DNA of 64,000 nt from NCBI RefSeq assembly GCF_028863665.1, contig NZ_JARBFX010000005.1, positions 62,001 to 126,000 on the forward strand, read 5' to 3'. Shown one piece after another: positions 47,426 through 55,523 of the stretch. The position numbers and the translations under genes are program-made. This stretch comes from Aquabacter sediminis. Lineage in GTDB: Bacteria > Pseudomonadota > Alphaproteobacteria > Rhizobiales > Xanthobacteraceae. Positions within the stretch are counted from its first letter, which is position 1; each line of letters opens with the position of its first letter. The notes below the pieces were generated by a model, which was not told the DNA's origin, searched no databases, and saw only the letters and a list, made by a program, of their open reading frames with translations.

Positions 47426-47980
47426 GGCGCGGCGCGCAAAAAGTCCTTGGACACGGGCGGTGAACTGGCTAGTGTCGGGTACAGGAGTCGAACCGAAGCG
47501 TTGGCCGGGAAGGCCGAAGCGCGCTCCCGATTAATCCATATGGGTTCGGGTGTGGTCGGAGACGGTGTCGCGAAGGCGCACGGGCGAAGCGCCATTGCGG
47601 GTCTCCACGGTTCGTTCATTTGCCACTTTCTCACGCCACCGGCTCGGACACGGTGCGTGATGATCGGGCGTGCTGACCGCGCGCGAGCGCGGAGCGGGGC
47701 TCATGGTCGAATTGATCCAGATCAAGCTTTGTGCTCGGCAGTGCGAACCCGCAGCGTGCATGTGCGCGCAGCCGGACGGACCGCCTGGAAGCCGCTAGCT
47801 GGGGATCGCTTGATCGAGCCTTAGGAATGTCGTTGCGGCGCTGCGCAGCCGCGACGAGGGGTCCTGTCGGCGCGGTCCGTCCTTGGCGGCCCGCAGGCGG
47901 GAAAAGGGTGCGGTTCCGTGCGCCGCGAGGCGGATGGAATGAAGAACGGCGGTTCGCCGAGCGAGTAGAGAACGATCCAG
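47426..47980. other. Long intergenic/leader region before DUF4167 gene
   Basis: A 555-bp gap with no convincing gene; the small frames across it lack ribosome-binding sites or family features. It contains a perfect FNR/FixK-type box at 47712-47725 (separate entry) and several GC hairpins, such as GGCCGGGAAGGCC near 47505. The length suggests a structured leader or small RNA, not proven. Confidence 0.5.
47712..47725. promoter_or_regulatory. FNR/FixK-type box
   Basis: TTGATCCAGATCAA matches the consensus TTGAT-N4-ATCAA exactly. FNR/FixK-family regulators bind this to control genes under low oxygen. It is 255 bp upstream of the DUF4167 ATG. A -10 element at the expected distance is not obvious. 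Confidence 0.6.
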
Positions 47981-49084
47981 ATGAGAAATGGTCAGCAGAA
48001 GCGCATGCGCGGCCGGAACAATCGCCGCAGCTCCAACCCGGCGACTCGGGTCTATGAGTCGAACGGACCTGACGGAAAGGTCCGCGGCACCGCCCACCAC
48101 ATCACGGAAAAGTACCAGCAGCTGGCGCGGGATGCCCAGGCGTCCGGCGACCATGTGGCGGCGGAGAATTTCTTCCAGCACGCCGAGCATTATCTGCGCC
48201 TGATCGCCTCTCTCCAGGGCCAGTATGCGCCCCAGGCTGGCTTCGGCCGGGCCGACGACGAGATGGACGACGACGAGATGGACGATGTGGGCGGCCTCGA
48301 CGCGCCCCAGCCGTTCGTGCGTGAGCCCTATCCCCAGCGTGAGCCGCGCCAGGGCCGTGACGACCGGCAGCCCCGTGACGACCGCTCGTCTCGCGACGAC
48401 CGCCAGCCGCGCGAGGAGCGTCCCTATCGGGAAGAGCGCCAGTTCCGCGACGATCGGCAGCCCCGTGAGGACCGTCAGCCCCGCGATGACCGCCAGTTCC
48501 GGGATGACCGTGGCCCCCGCGAGGATCGTGGTCCCCGTGAGGATCGCCAGCCCCGCGATGACCGCCAGCCGCGCGACAATCGCCAGGGCAATTATCAGCG
48601 TCGCAATCGCGACGAGGAGGCCGGGGAAGGCTATGCGCCGCGGGAGTATCGCGGACGCAATCGCGAGGAGGAGGCCGGTGGATATGCGCCCCGCCCCGCC
48701 CGTGCCCCGCGCGAGGAGCGCCCCGCGCCGCAGGACGACGAGCAGCCCAGCCTGGGCTTGCCCTCCTTCATCACCGCGCCGGTTCCGGTGCCGGTGAAGG
48801 CGGAAGTGAAGGAGAAGCCGACCCGGTCGCGGTCGAGCGAATCCCGCGCCAAGGCCGCGCGGGAGGAGGAGCCGGCCGCTGCCCCAGCCGCCGCCGCTCC
48901 CGAGGCGGAGCCGGTTCTGCCGCTGGACACCGCTGCGCCGGCGCCCGCCGATGCGCCTGCCGCAGAGGGCGCCGAGGATCCCGATCGCTATCCCAATGGC
49001 CGCCGCCGGCGCCGCTACCGCTCGCGTGCGGAGCGCACGGACGAGGCTGGCGCGTCCGCCGAGACAAGCAGCGCCGAGTCCTGA
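47981..49084 (+). CDS. DUF4167 domain protein with Arg/Asp repeats
   Basis: A 367-residue protein. The N-terminal DUF4167 domain (about 1-85) is basic then helical: MRNGQQKRMRGRNNRR, VRGTAHHITEKYQQLARDAQASGDHVAAENFFQHAEHYLRLI. A tandem RDDRQPR/REDRQPR region follows (about 125-205), then an Ala/Pro/Glu-rich tail ending in RRRRYRSRAER. The family follows prmC in many Hyphomicrobiales, and its basic, disordered character suggests RNA or ribosome binding, but the function is not known. Translation begins after AACGATCCAG, a poor ribosome-binding site. Confidence 0.85.
   Translation: MRNGQQKRMRGRNNRRSSNPATRVYESNGPDGKVRGTAHHITEKYQQLARDAQASGDHVAAENFFQHAEHYLRLIASLQGQYAPQAGFGRADDEMDDDEMDDVGGLDAPQPFVREPYPQREPRQGRDDRQPRDDRSSRDDRQPREERPYREERQFRDDRQPREDRQPRDDRQFRDDRGPREDRGPREDRQPRDDRQPRDNRQGNYQRRNRDEEAGEGYAPREYRGRNREEEAGGYAPRPARAPREERPAPQDDEQPSLGLPSFITAPVPVPVKAEVKEKPTRSRSSESRAKAAREEEPAAAPAAAAPEAEPVLPLDTAAPAPADAPAAEGAEDPDRYPNGRRRRRYRSRAERTDEAGASAETSSAES
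48350..48600 (+). repeat. Coding tandem repeats in DUF4167 gene
   Basis: Degenerate units of 12-24 bp based on GACCGCCAGCCCCGTGA and variants encode alternating Arg/Asp/Gln/Pro. The repeats keep frame and vary in length, so slippage or recombination could change the protein without breaking it. Confidence 0.75.
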
Positions 49085-49097
49085 GGCTCAAACAACA

Positions 49098-49145
49098 GGC
49101 CGCGCCCCTCGACCCTGCTTGCGGGTCGGTGGGCGCGGCCTTTTT
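49098..49145 (+). terminator. Intrinsic terminator of DUF4167 gene
   Basis: GGCCGCGCCC and GGGCGCGGCC form a 10-bp stem around a smaller GACCC...GGGTC hairpin, followed by TTTTT, 14 bp after the stop codon. Confidence 0.88.
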
Positions 49146-49321
49146 GTTGCCTGGGGGGCGAGACTGTTTGCCTGTGCGCGAGGCCGTTCCTGGCCTCCCG
49201 ACCCTTGAGAGGCGGCCGGTGAGAGCCCTTCAGCTTTTCATGGCACCCCTGAAGGGCTCTATCTCTTCGTTTTCACGCATTTCCTTCACGCAATCCGGTC
49301 CGCAATTCGCTCGGAAAAGCG

Positions 49322-49474
49322 TTAGACCCGGCCGGTCAAGGCGAGCACGATCACGACGATGAGGAGCACGCCGACCAGACCGCCGGGGCCATAACCCCAG
49401 CCGCGGCTATAGCCCCAGGTGGGCAGCGCCCCGATCAGCAGCAGCACCAGGATCACGATCAAAATTGTGTACAT
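49322..49474 (-). CDS. DUF3309 family small membrane protein
   Basis: A 50-residue protein. The first helix MYTILIVILVLLLIGALP is followed by WGYSRGWGYGPGG, then a second helix GLVGVLLIVVIVLALTGRV. This is the usual plan of DUF3309 proteins, which are about 50 residues long. GGGAGGA 8 bases before the ATG at 49474 is a strong ribosome-binding site. The function is unknown; members occur in bacteria of this group as solitary stress-type genes. Confidence 0.85.
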   Translation of the reverse strand: MYTILIVILVLLLIGALPTWGYSRGWGYGPGGLVGVLLIVVIVLALTGRV

Positions 49475-49540
49475 CTAAGCGTCCTCCCGACGAATAAAGT
49501 CTGCCGGGATAACGGTTCGCGTGCCGTGAAGGTTCCGCCC

Positions 49541-51406
49541 TCAAATCGGCGCGGTTGCTTGCTCCAGGAAGGCGCGGACGGCGGCCGGCACAAGCGGGCC
49601 GATTTCCTCAAGCACGCGGCGGTGATAGGCATCCACAAAGGCCCGCTCCTCGGGCGAGAGCAGGGCGGTGTCGATCAGCGCGCGATCATAGGGGGCCAGC
49701 GTCAGCACCTCGAAGCCGAGGGACGGTCGCTCTGCGCCGTCGGGATGGCGCGGCTCCACCAGAACCAGATTTTCGATCCGGATGCCGAAGGCCCCGGCTT
49801 TGTAATAGCCGGGCTCGTTGGACAGGATCATGCCCGCCTTAAGCGGCACGTAGCCGAGCTTGGAAATGCGCGCCGGCCCTTCATGCACCGACAGTCCGGC
49901 GCCGACGCCATGGCCGGTGCCGTGCTCGAAGTCGAGCCCGCATGCCCACAGGAACTGGCGCGCAAGCGGATCGAGTTGGGACCCGCTCGTCCCCTCGGGA
50001 AAGACCGCGCGGGAGATCGCAAGGTGCCCCTTCAGCACCTGCGTGTAGCGGGTCTTCATCTCCGCCGTGGGCGTGCCCACAGCCAGGGTGCGCGTCACGT
50101 CAGTGGTGCCGTCGGGATATTGCGCGCCCGAATCGATGAGGAAGAGTTCGCCCGTCCCGATGGCCCGGTTGGTCTCCTCCGTCACCCGGTAGTGCACGAT
50201 GGCGCCGTTCGGCCCCGCGCCGGAAATGGTGGGGAAGGATACATCCTTCAACTCGCCGGTCTCCCGGCGGAAGGTTTCGAGGGCCTCCACCGCATCGATC
50301 TCGGTGAGGCCACCCTTCGGCGCGGTCTCGGCGAACCAGTGCAGGAAGCGCGCGAGCGCCACGCCATCGCGCACATGCGCGCTGCGCATGCCGGCGATCT
50401 CCGCCGCATTCTTGCACGCCTTCAGGAGGGTGACGGGATCGGCCCCCTTGGACACGCGCCCCCCGCCCCGTTCCACAATGTTCGCCAGATGAACCGGCGC
50501 CGTCGCCTGGTCGAGGCGCACAGTCCGGCCCTCGGCGAAGGCGGCCAGCGTCGTTTCCAGCGCCTCGACGGGGGCAAGGTCCGCCACGTCCGCCAAGGCG
50601 GCGCGCACGGGGGCGGAAAGCTTGCCATGGTCGATGAAGAGGCTGGGACGGCCCGCGGTGGGGACGAGGCACCAGGCCAGCGGAAGGGGCGTATGGCCCA
50701 CGTCCGCACCCCGGATGTTGAACAGCCATGCGGTGTTGTGCGGATCGGAAATGAGCAGGCCATCCAGGCCGTCTCGGTCCTTGGCGAGCGCGGCCTGCGC
50801 CTCGGCGAGCTTTGACGCGGGGAGCACGCCCGCATAGGCCATGTCCAGATGGCGCACGGGCGCTGCGGGCGCGGCCGGCCGGTCGGTCCAGATGGGGTCG
50901 AGCAGGTCCTGCTCCACCGCCGCCAGGATGCCGCCGATCGCCGCCACGGCCTGGGCGAGCCGCTCGCGTCCGTCGAGCGTGGTGCGCCAGGAATCGAAGC
51001 CGAGCGAGGCGCCGCGGGGCAGGTTCTCCTCGATCCAGGCCTCCGGCGTCATCTGTGCCAGCGGCACCACGGTGAAGGCGGAGGTGTCCACCTGGGCCGG
51101 GGCCTGGAGCACATAACGCCCGTCCACGAACAAGGCGGCCTTCTCCTCCAGCACCACGCAGGTGCCGGCGGAGCCGGTGAAGCCGGTCAGCCAGGCGAGC
51201 CGCTCCTCGCGCGGCGGCACATATTCGTTCTGGTGGGCATCCGCCCGGGGAATCACATAGCCGCCAAGCCCCCGCTCGGCCAGGACCGCGCGCAGGGCGG
51301 CCAGCCGGGCCGCCCCGGCCCGGCCATCGGCCGCCGACACGAAGGACTGGAAGATCGCCTTGAAGGCAGGGGCAGGGGAGGGATGCGCGGCCACGGGAGA
51401 GGACAT
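49541..51406 (-). CDS. Aminopeptidase P (M24 metallopeptidase)
   Basis: A 621-residue Xaa-Pro aminopeptidase of the large three-domain type. Two creatinase-like N-terminal domains are followed by the pita-bread catalytic domain with the metal ligands in LIDSGAQYPDGTTDVTRT, GHGVGAGLSVHEGP and SNEPGYYKAGAFGIRIENL. It removes the N-terminal residue when proline is next. The ATG at 51406 is taken because it starts the first family domain; the frame is open further upstream. It is the last core gene before the tRNA. Confidence 0.93.
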   Translation of the reverse strand: MSSPVAAHPSPAPAFKAIFQSFVSAADGRAGAARLAALRAVLAERGLGGYVIPRADAHQNEYVPPREERLAWLTGFTGSAGTCVVLEEKAALFVDGRYVLQAPAQVDTSAFTVVPLAQMTPEAWIEENLPRGASLGFDSWRTTLDGRERLAQAVAAIGGILAAVEQDLLDPIWTDRPAAPAAPVRHLDMAYAGVLPASKLAEAQAALAKDRDGLDGLLISDPHNTAWLFNIRGADVGHTPLPLAWCLVPTAGRPSLFIDHGKLSAPVRAALADVADLAPVEALETTLAAFAEGRTVRLDQATAPVHLANIVERGGGRVSKGADPVTLLKACKNAAEIAGMRSAHVRDGVALARFLHWFAETAPKGGLTEIDAVEALETFRRETGELKDVSFPTISGAGPNGAIVHYRVTEETNRAIGTGELFLIDSGAQYPDGTTDVTRTLAVGTPTAEMKTRYTQVLKGHLAISRAVFPEGTSGSQLDPLARQFLWACGLDFEHGTGHGVGAGLSVHEGPARISKLGYVPLKAGMILSNEPGYYKAGAFGIRIENLVLVEPRHPDGAERPSLGFEVLTLAPYDRALIDTALLSPEERAFVDAYHRRVLEEIGPLVPAAVRAFLEQATAPI

Positions 51407-51659
51407 GAAGCAGGCCTGATCTGGTCGAAACGGACGGGACGGGGGGCCTGGCCGCGGCGCGCCATCAACCGCGATGCACCCAGGCCAACGCCGAGCCTTC
51501 ATGCATAAAGCGCGAACGCGCCGGGGGAAAGCGCCCGCCTCCCGCATCTGGCGCCGGGCAGCGGGTGCCGTCCGGGCCTCACCCTGCCACGGGGTCATGG
51601 GGATTGCCGCGCATCCCCCCTTGCTGGCTGGCCCCGCCCCCGTCTATGGTGCAGCCGTC

Positions 51660-51734
51660 GCGGGCGTAGTTCAGTGGTAGAACGACAGCTTCCCAAGCTG
51701 TATGTCGTGGGTTCGATTCCCATCGCCCGCTCCA
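51660..51734 (+). tRNA. tRNA-Gly (CCC)
   Basis: A complete cloverleaf: acceptor GCGGGCG/CGCCCGC, D stem GTTC/GAAC, anticodon stem ACAGC/GCTGT with loop TTCCCAA (anticodon CCC), T stem GTGGG/CCCAT with loop TTCGATT, and an encoded CCA. It reads GGG codons. Its 3' end is the probable attachment site for the adjacent integrase. Confidence 0.97.
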
Positions 51735-51846
51735 ATTTCCTGCCTCAGAGCGTCTCAGAGACTATCACTTCTAAGCAATTTCAATGGGTTGAGCGTCTCA
51801 CGGCATGTCATGCGCGCGCGTGGCGCTCCGTTGCATCTCAGAAAAA

Positions 51847-51898
51847 TGTAGGCATTTTTGTAGGCATTGCGGCCAAAGGCCGATTTGAGATGCCTACA
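51847..51898. repeat. Three TGTAGGCA sites between tRNA and integrase
   Basis: TGTAGGCATT occurs at 51847-51856 and 51859-51868 as direct copies, and TGCCTACA at 51891-51898 is an inverted copy ending 1 base before the integrase ATG. They may be integrase arm-type sites, excisionase sites or an autoregulatory operator. Confidence 0.5.
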
Positions 51899-51899
51899 C

Positions 51900-53090
51900 A
51901 TGCCCCTCACCGACATTGCCCTTCGAAACGCTAAGCCGAAGGAGCAGGCCTACAAGCTCTTCGATGGCGGGGGGCTTTTCCTATACGTCACCCCCTCAGG
52001 CAGCCGTCTCTGGCGCCTTGCCTATCGCTTCGCGGGGAAGACAAAGCAGCTCTCCTTCGGTCCTTACCCCACCATCTCGCTTGCCGATGCACGACAAAAG
52101 CGCGATGAGGCCAAGCGCGCGCTTGCGGACGGCGAAGATCCGTCGGTGATTCGACAGAGGGCCAAGATTGAAGCGGCTGCCACCGCCGAAAACACGTTCG
52201 GCCTTGTCGCTGGGGAATATCTGGACCGACTTCAAGCCAAAGGCTGCGCACCCGCGACGCTGGCGAAAAACAGGTGGTTTCTCGAAAAGCTGGCCGGCCC
52301 TGCCTTGGGCCATCGGCCGATTTCTCACATCACCCCGGTGGAAGTGCTGAGCGTGCTGCAAAGCGTCGAGCGCAGCGGCCGTCTCGAAACAGCCCGAAGC
52401 CTCCGCTCGACCATCGGCAGCGTCTTTCGCCTTGCCATCTCGACATTGCGCGCGGAAACGGACCCCACGGCATCACTGCGTGGCGCTTTGCGTCCACCTC
52501 AGGTCGTCCATCGGGCGGCGCTTATCGATCCGAAGGAGGTGGGCGCGCTCCTTTGCTCCATCGATGAATATACCGGCTGGCCATCCCTTCGCGCTGCGCT
52601 GCTCTTCAACGCCCTGACATTCTGCCGCCCCGGGGAAGTGCGTGGCGCGCGATGGGTCGAAATCGACCTCGATAAAGCGGTTTGGACGATACCCGAGCAC
52701 CGGATGAAGATGCGCCGTGCCCATCTGGTGCCGCTGTCGCGTCAAGCGGTGCATGTGCTGAGAGACATCTACCCCATCACCGGGGCAAGTGAACTCGTGT
52801 TTCCCTCGGTCCGCTCACATAAGAAGCCACTGAGCAATAATGCCTTCAACAGCGCCTTGCGCCGCATGGGCTTCACGCAAGACGAAATGACCGCCCACGG
52901 CTTTCGGGCCACTGCAAGCTCAATCCTCAACGAGCGCGGCTTTTCTCCCGATGTGATCGAAGCGGCCTTGGCGCATGTGGAGCCCAATGCCGTACGGCGC
53001 GCCTACAACCGCGCCACCTATTGGCCGGAGCGGGTTTCGCTCATGCAGGCATGGGCAGACATGCTGGATGAATTTCGTCGGCTGCGGTGA
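51900..53090 (+). CDS. P4-type tyrosine integrase
   Basis: A 396-residue site-specific recombinase. The N-terminal DUF4102-type arm-binding domain (LTDIALRNAKPKEQAYKLFDGGGLFLYVTP) is followed by a core-binding region and a catalytic domain with R243 (CRPGEVR), H333 and R336 (HGFRATASS), H359 (LAHVE) and the nucleophile tyrosine at Y369 or Y374. It integrates and excises the element at the tRNA-Gly 3' end. No clear ribosome-binding site precedes the ATG; the frame also reads from TTG at 51867. All core catalytic residues are present, so it is probably active. Confidence 0.93.
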   Translation: MPLTDIALRNAKPKEQAYKLFDGGGLFLYVTPSGSRLWRLAYRFAGKTKQLSFGPYPTISLADARQKRDEAKRALADGEDPSVIRQRAKIEAAATAENTFGLVAGEYLDRLQAKGCAPATLAKNRWFLEKLAGPALGHRPISHITPVEVLSVLQSVERSGRLETARSLRSTIGSVFRLAISTLRAETDPTASLRGALRPPQVVHRAALIDPKEVGALLCSIDEYTGWPSLRAALLFNALTFCRPGEVRGARWVEIDLDKAVWTIPEHRMKMRRAHLVPLSRQAVHVLRDIYPITGASELVFPSVRSHKKPLSNNAFNSALRRMGFTQDEMTAHGFRATASSILNERGFSPDVIEAALAHVEPNAVRRAYNRATYWPERVSLMQAWADMLDEFRRLR

Positions 53091-53413
53091 GGCGTAAAAA
53101 AATATAGCGCCTTAGGTCGTTTTAGATTGCCATCCGGAATCTAAAATCATAAAGTCCCTTATCGGCTCATTCGAATGAGCCGAATGATCAAGGGAGACCT
53201 AACAGTGACGACGAATAGCATATAACCCCGACGCGTCAAAGCGGGACGACCGCGCACCAGGGTGCCAAGCACCTTGCCTCTTGAGGGCAGCGCAAGTCAC
53301 CCCGCATCCGGCCCAAATGGGCCGACAAACCCACCTTAAACTTCAGCGGAAAGGGCCCGAGCACCAGGCGGTGCGCGAACGAGGGCGCTTGTCCAAAATT
53401 CGAAAGTTGAAAG
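53091..53413. other. Intergenic region with two inverted repeats
   Basis: No gene is recognised. It contains TTTTAGATT/AATCTAAAA at 53120-53146 (9-bp arms, 9-base gap) just after the integrase and the perfect 20-bp palindrome CGGCTCATTCGAATGAGCCG at 53163-53182. Such sites beside an AlpA-like gene may be operators or excisionase-binding sites. A 6-codon GTG frame after GGGAGA near 53204 is too short to call. Confidence 0.5.
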
Positions 53414-53599
53414 ATGAAAACGTCACCTCCCGACACTCTCCTGCGTCTGAATCAAGTGCTCGCGCCTGAAGGACCTATCCCGGTATCGCGAGCCACTTGG
53501 TGGCGGGGAGTAAAAGACGGCCGCTATCCCCAACCAGTGCGCATTGGAGCACGCATTCGCGCATGGCGTCAGAGTGACATTGACGCCCTCATCAACTGA
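53414..53599 (+). CDS. AlpA-like excisionase/regulator
   Basis: A 61-residue MerR-like HTH protein of the AlpA type: the segment PVSRATWWRGVKDGRYPQPVRIGARIRAWRQSDIDALI is diagnostic. AlpA proteins switch on or direct excision by P4-family integrases. GTTGAAAG precedes the ATG. It lies 324 bp after the integrase on the same strand. Confidence 0.85.
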   Translation: MKTSPPDTLLRLNQVLAPEGPIPVSRATWWRGVKDGRYPQPVRIGARIRAWRQSDIDALIN

Positions 53600-53613
53600 A
53601 ACAGGAGTTAAAA

Positions 53614-54399
53614 ATGCTGAATCGTGAAAATTTTTTATTTCGCAACATACGGAGAAATATTCTGAATTCAGACCGTAAATCAGTACTAATTACGTATCCA
53701 GTGACTCAATTTAATGATTATGAGGCGAAAAATACGCAGGACAGCAAAATGAAAGAAAATGAACATCAAGCCAAAGAATTCATCCTGGCCCTCCAGGAGA
53801 TCCAAAAAAAGTACCTACCCAATGGACGCGGGCCGAGAAAGCACAATCGCAGCTTGATTGCAAAGACTGCGCGCTTAGTAAAGAAGGTCGAATCGAACAA
53901 GGTCGCTGTGCGGAAGCTTATGCGACACCCGTTCTGGCAGGGGGCCACAGTGCCGGTCAATTTTATGCACGCGGCTATGGCCTTTGTTGCCGGTTCAGAG
54001 TCAGACAAAGGATTTCGACAGGCCCTGAAACGTGCTCAGGCTGTCGAGTTTCTGATCAACCAAGGTTGGGAGCTTCAAGATCTGGAGCGCGGCCTGGAGG
54101 AAGGCATCAACAAAATCTGCGCGCGTTCTGGGAAAGGTCCTCGCAAGAGTGGTCCGAAGCAGCATACTTCCACGAAAAACGGACGAGAACGGGGGCGATC
54201 AGTAAATTCCGCAGTGGCGGATTGCAGTGCCACAAAACCCAAGGATAAGGGCGCCCTCAAGCCGGTCATCTTCACTGGCAAGGCCGCGAAAAATCTCCGG
54301 CGCTATCAGGATGGGCAATGCCTAAAGGTCATCATGAAGCTCCAGGATGCCACTACGCGGACCATTGAAATCATCGAGCTCAGCCCCTTGAAGGAGTGA
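53614..54399 (+). CDS. Unrecognised element protein
   Basis: A 261-residue basic protein of unknown family. The first 45 codons are strongly AT-rich (LNRENFLFRNIRRNILNSD), the rest nearer host composition. Predicted helices (QAKEFILALQEIQKKYL, KTARLVKKVESNKVAVRKL) and a basic, disordered stretch (SGKGPRKSGPKQHTSTKNGRERGRS) suggest nucleic-acid binding. AGGAG before the ATG supports the start; an internal ATG at codon 45 is possible. It follows alpA by 14 bp and ends with an intrinsic terminator, so it is expressed as a unit with alpA. No function assigned. Confidence 0.65.
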   Translation: MLNRENFLFRNIRRNILNSDRKSVLITYPVTQFNDYEAKNTQDSKMKENEHQAKEFILALQEIQKKYLPNGRGPRKHNRSLIAKTARLVKKVESNKVAVRKLMRHPFWQGATVPVNFMHAAMAFVAGSESDKGFRQALKRAQAVEFLINQGWELQDLERGLEEGINKICARSGKGPRKSGPKQHTSTKNGRERGRSVNSAVADCSATKPKDKGALKPVIFTGKAAKNLRRYQDGQCLKVIMKLQDATTRTIEIIELSPLKE

Positions 54400-54428
54400 C
54401 CTCGAGCCAAATAAGGCACCAAAACGCG

Positions 54429-54464
54429 AAGGGCCCCCTGAGAGATCAGAGGGGCCCTTTTTCG
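54429..54464 (+). terminator. Intrinsic terminator after element gene
   Basis: AAGGGCCCC and GGGGCCCTT with a CTGA/TCAG extension form a strong stem, followed by TTTTT, 30 bp after the stop codon. Confidence 0.88.
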
Positions 54465-54589
54465 TGGACGCCCCAATTTGAGGCCGCAGAGGTCTCAATT
54501 GCGATTCTGTAAAGAATAATGTTGGCCGTTTGATGTGCTGCGGAAGGCCCGGCACGCAAAACCAACTGCATACGCACTTTTTATGTGGT

Positions 54590-54771
54590 TCGTCTGATTT
54601 TTTGACGTTCCGCATATGATGTTTGTCGTCTAAATCAGTAAAAATAAAATATTCAAATATAAAAACCAATTAGAATAATGCATAAAATATTAAGATTAAA
54701 TAATAATAATAAAAATACGAATAACTAAATCGCCATAGTGCAATGAAAATGCATAAAAGGAGAGTTGATAT
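54590..54771. other. AT-rich tract before HUH-type gene
   Basis: About 170 bp of very AT-rich DNA in a GC-rich region, with AATGCATAAAA twice (54677-54687 and 54748-54758) and runs such as AATAATAATAAT. It ends at AAGGAG of the next gene. It may be a replication origin, a promoter, or a target of nucleoid silencing proteins. The 54400-54590 part holds only the terminator. Confidence 0.5.
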
Positions 54772-55413
54772 ATGACGACTATGGTGAATAATATAGAAGG
54801 TTACTTCGATATAGATGCTTATTGCGATTGGGTGTCAAGCCTGTGCAATGCTGGGTACAAGCCGTTCCTGCTCACTTTCATGTTCAGGCCCATCCGCTTT
54901 TCTCCTAAGAAGAAAAAGGACATCATGGAGGACGCCATTGCGCACTTCTATTCGCGCGTCGTCACGCGCTTTACGCGCAACCCCAATCGGACTGCAGAAC
55001 TCGACCAGCGACCCATCCTGATTGCCGCTGCCGATCTGCCGGTGCACAAAACGGCAAAAATCACCCTCCGAGACGCCTCGGTGAATGGTGGGCTGCATTT
55101 TCATGGAATGTTTCTGCGCCCGCCCGTTTCTCGCTTTAGGGGCTCGTTCAAGGCCTATGTGCGAGATAATCAGGAGGCGTTGATTGCCGAAACGTCCATG
55201 GCTCGCATTCATGTGGAGGTGGTCAGATATACCCCCGAGTATGCCACTCAATACGCCCTGAAATCCCTTGGGAGGGGCCTCATTAAAGGCGGCGAAGTGA
55301 TGGTCCTCCCAGACAACGTCCGCAAGTGGAATCCAACAAATCGCGGCTATGACGAAGCAGCCCGATCGTACTCAGGTGCGTCTGTGCTATTCCCGGGACG
55401 AAGGCCTCTCTAG
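54772..55413 (+). CDS. Putative HUH-type replication protein
   Basis: A 213-residue protein. Residues 106-117 (GGLHFHGMFLRP) contain H109-F-H111, matching the HUH metal motif followed by Gly and hydrophobic residues. Residues 153-164 (YTPEYATQYALK) contain the Y-x-x-K signature of rolling-circle Rep nucleases (Y161, K164). The order and spacing (50 residues) fit plasmid, phage or element Rep proteins that nick one strand. AAGGAG 9 bases before the ATG is clear. The AT-rich tract upstream could be its origin. The family is not certain; it may act in replication of the excised element. Confidence 0.5.
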   Translation: MTTMVNNIEGYFDIDAYCDWVSSLCNAGYKPFLLTFMFRPIRFSPKKKKDIMEDAIAHFYSRVVTRFTRNPNRTAELDQRPILIAAADLPVHKTAKITLRDASVNGGLHFHGMFLRPPVSRFRGSFKAYVRDNQEALIAETSMARIHVEVVRYTPEYATQYALKSLGRGLIKGGEVMVLPDNVRKWNPTNRGYDEAARSYSGASVLFPGRRPL

Positions 55414-55523
55414 GTGCATGAGGGAGAGAGATTCAGGGCCTTCACTCGCCCTCAGGCGCGTATTCTTGGAAAGGCGAAAGGGGGCGTTCTGATAGCATTT
55501 TCAGCACCAGAAAGCCCCTTCAT

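Noticed and set aside
47490-47540. tRNA-like or small stable RNA fold near GGCCGGGAAGGCC
   Set aside because: Only one short stem forms; no cloverleaf, T-loop or known RNA motif could be drawn.
47447-47824. 125-codon frame after prmC
   Set aside because: No ribosome-binding site or family pattern, and it crosses the FNR-type box and hairpins; treated as non-coding.
48350-48600. Regular short repeats that could suggest a CRISPR array
   Set aside because: They are in frame within the DUF4167 gene, degenerate, have no spacers, and no cas genes are present.
53120-53146. Inverted repeat after the integrase as a terminator
   Set aside because: The arms are AT-rich and no T run follows, so a protein-binding site is more likely than an intrinsic terminator.
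54322-54669. Minus-strand 115-codon frame across the terminator and AT-rich tract
   Set aside because: It overlaps the end of a real gene and its terminator, and its composition changes abruptly along its length; no features.
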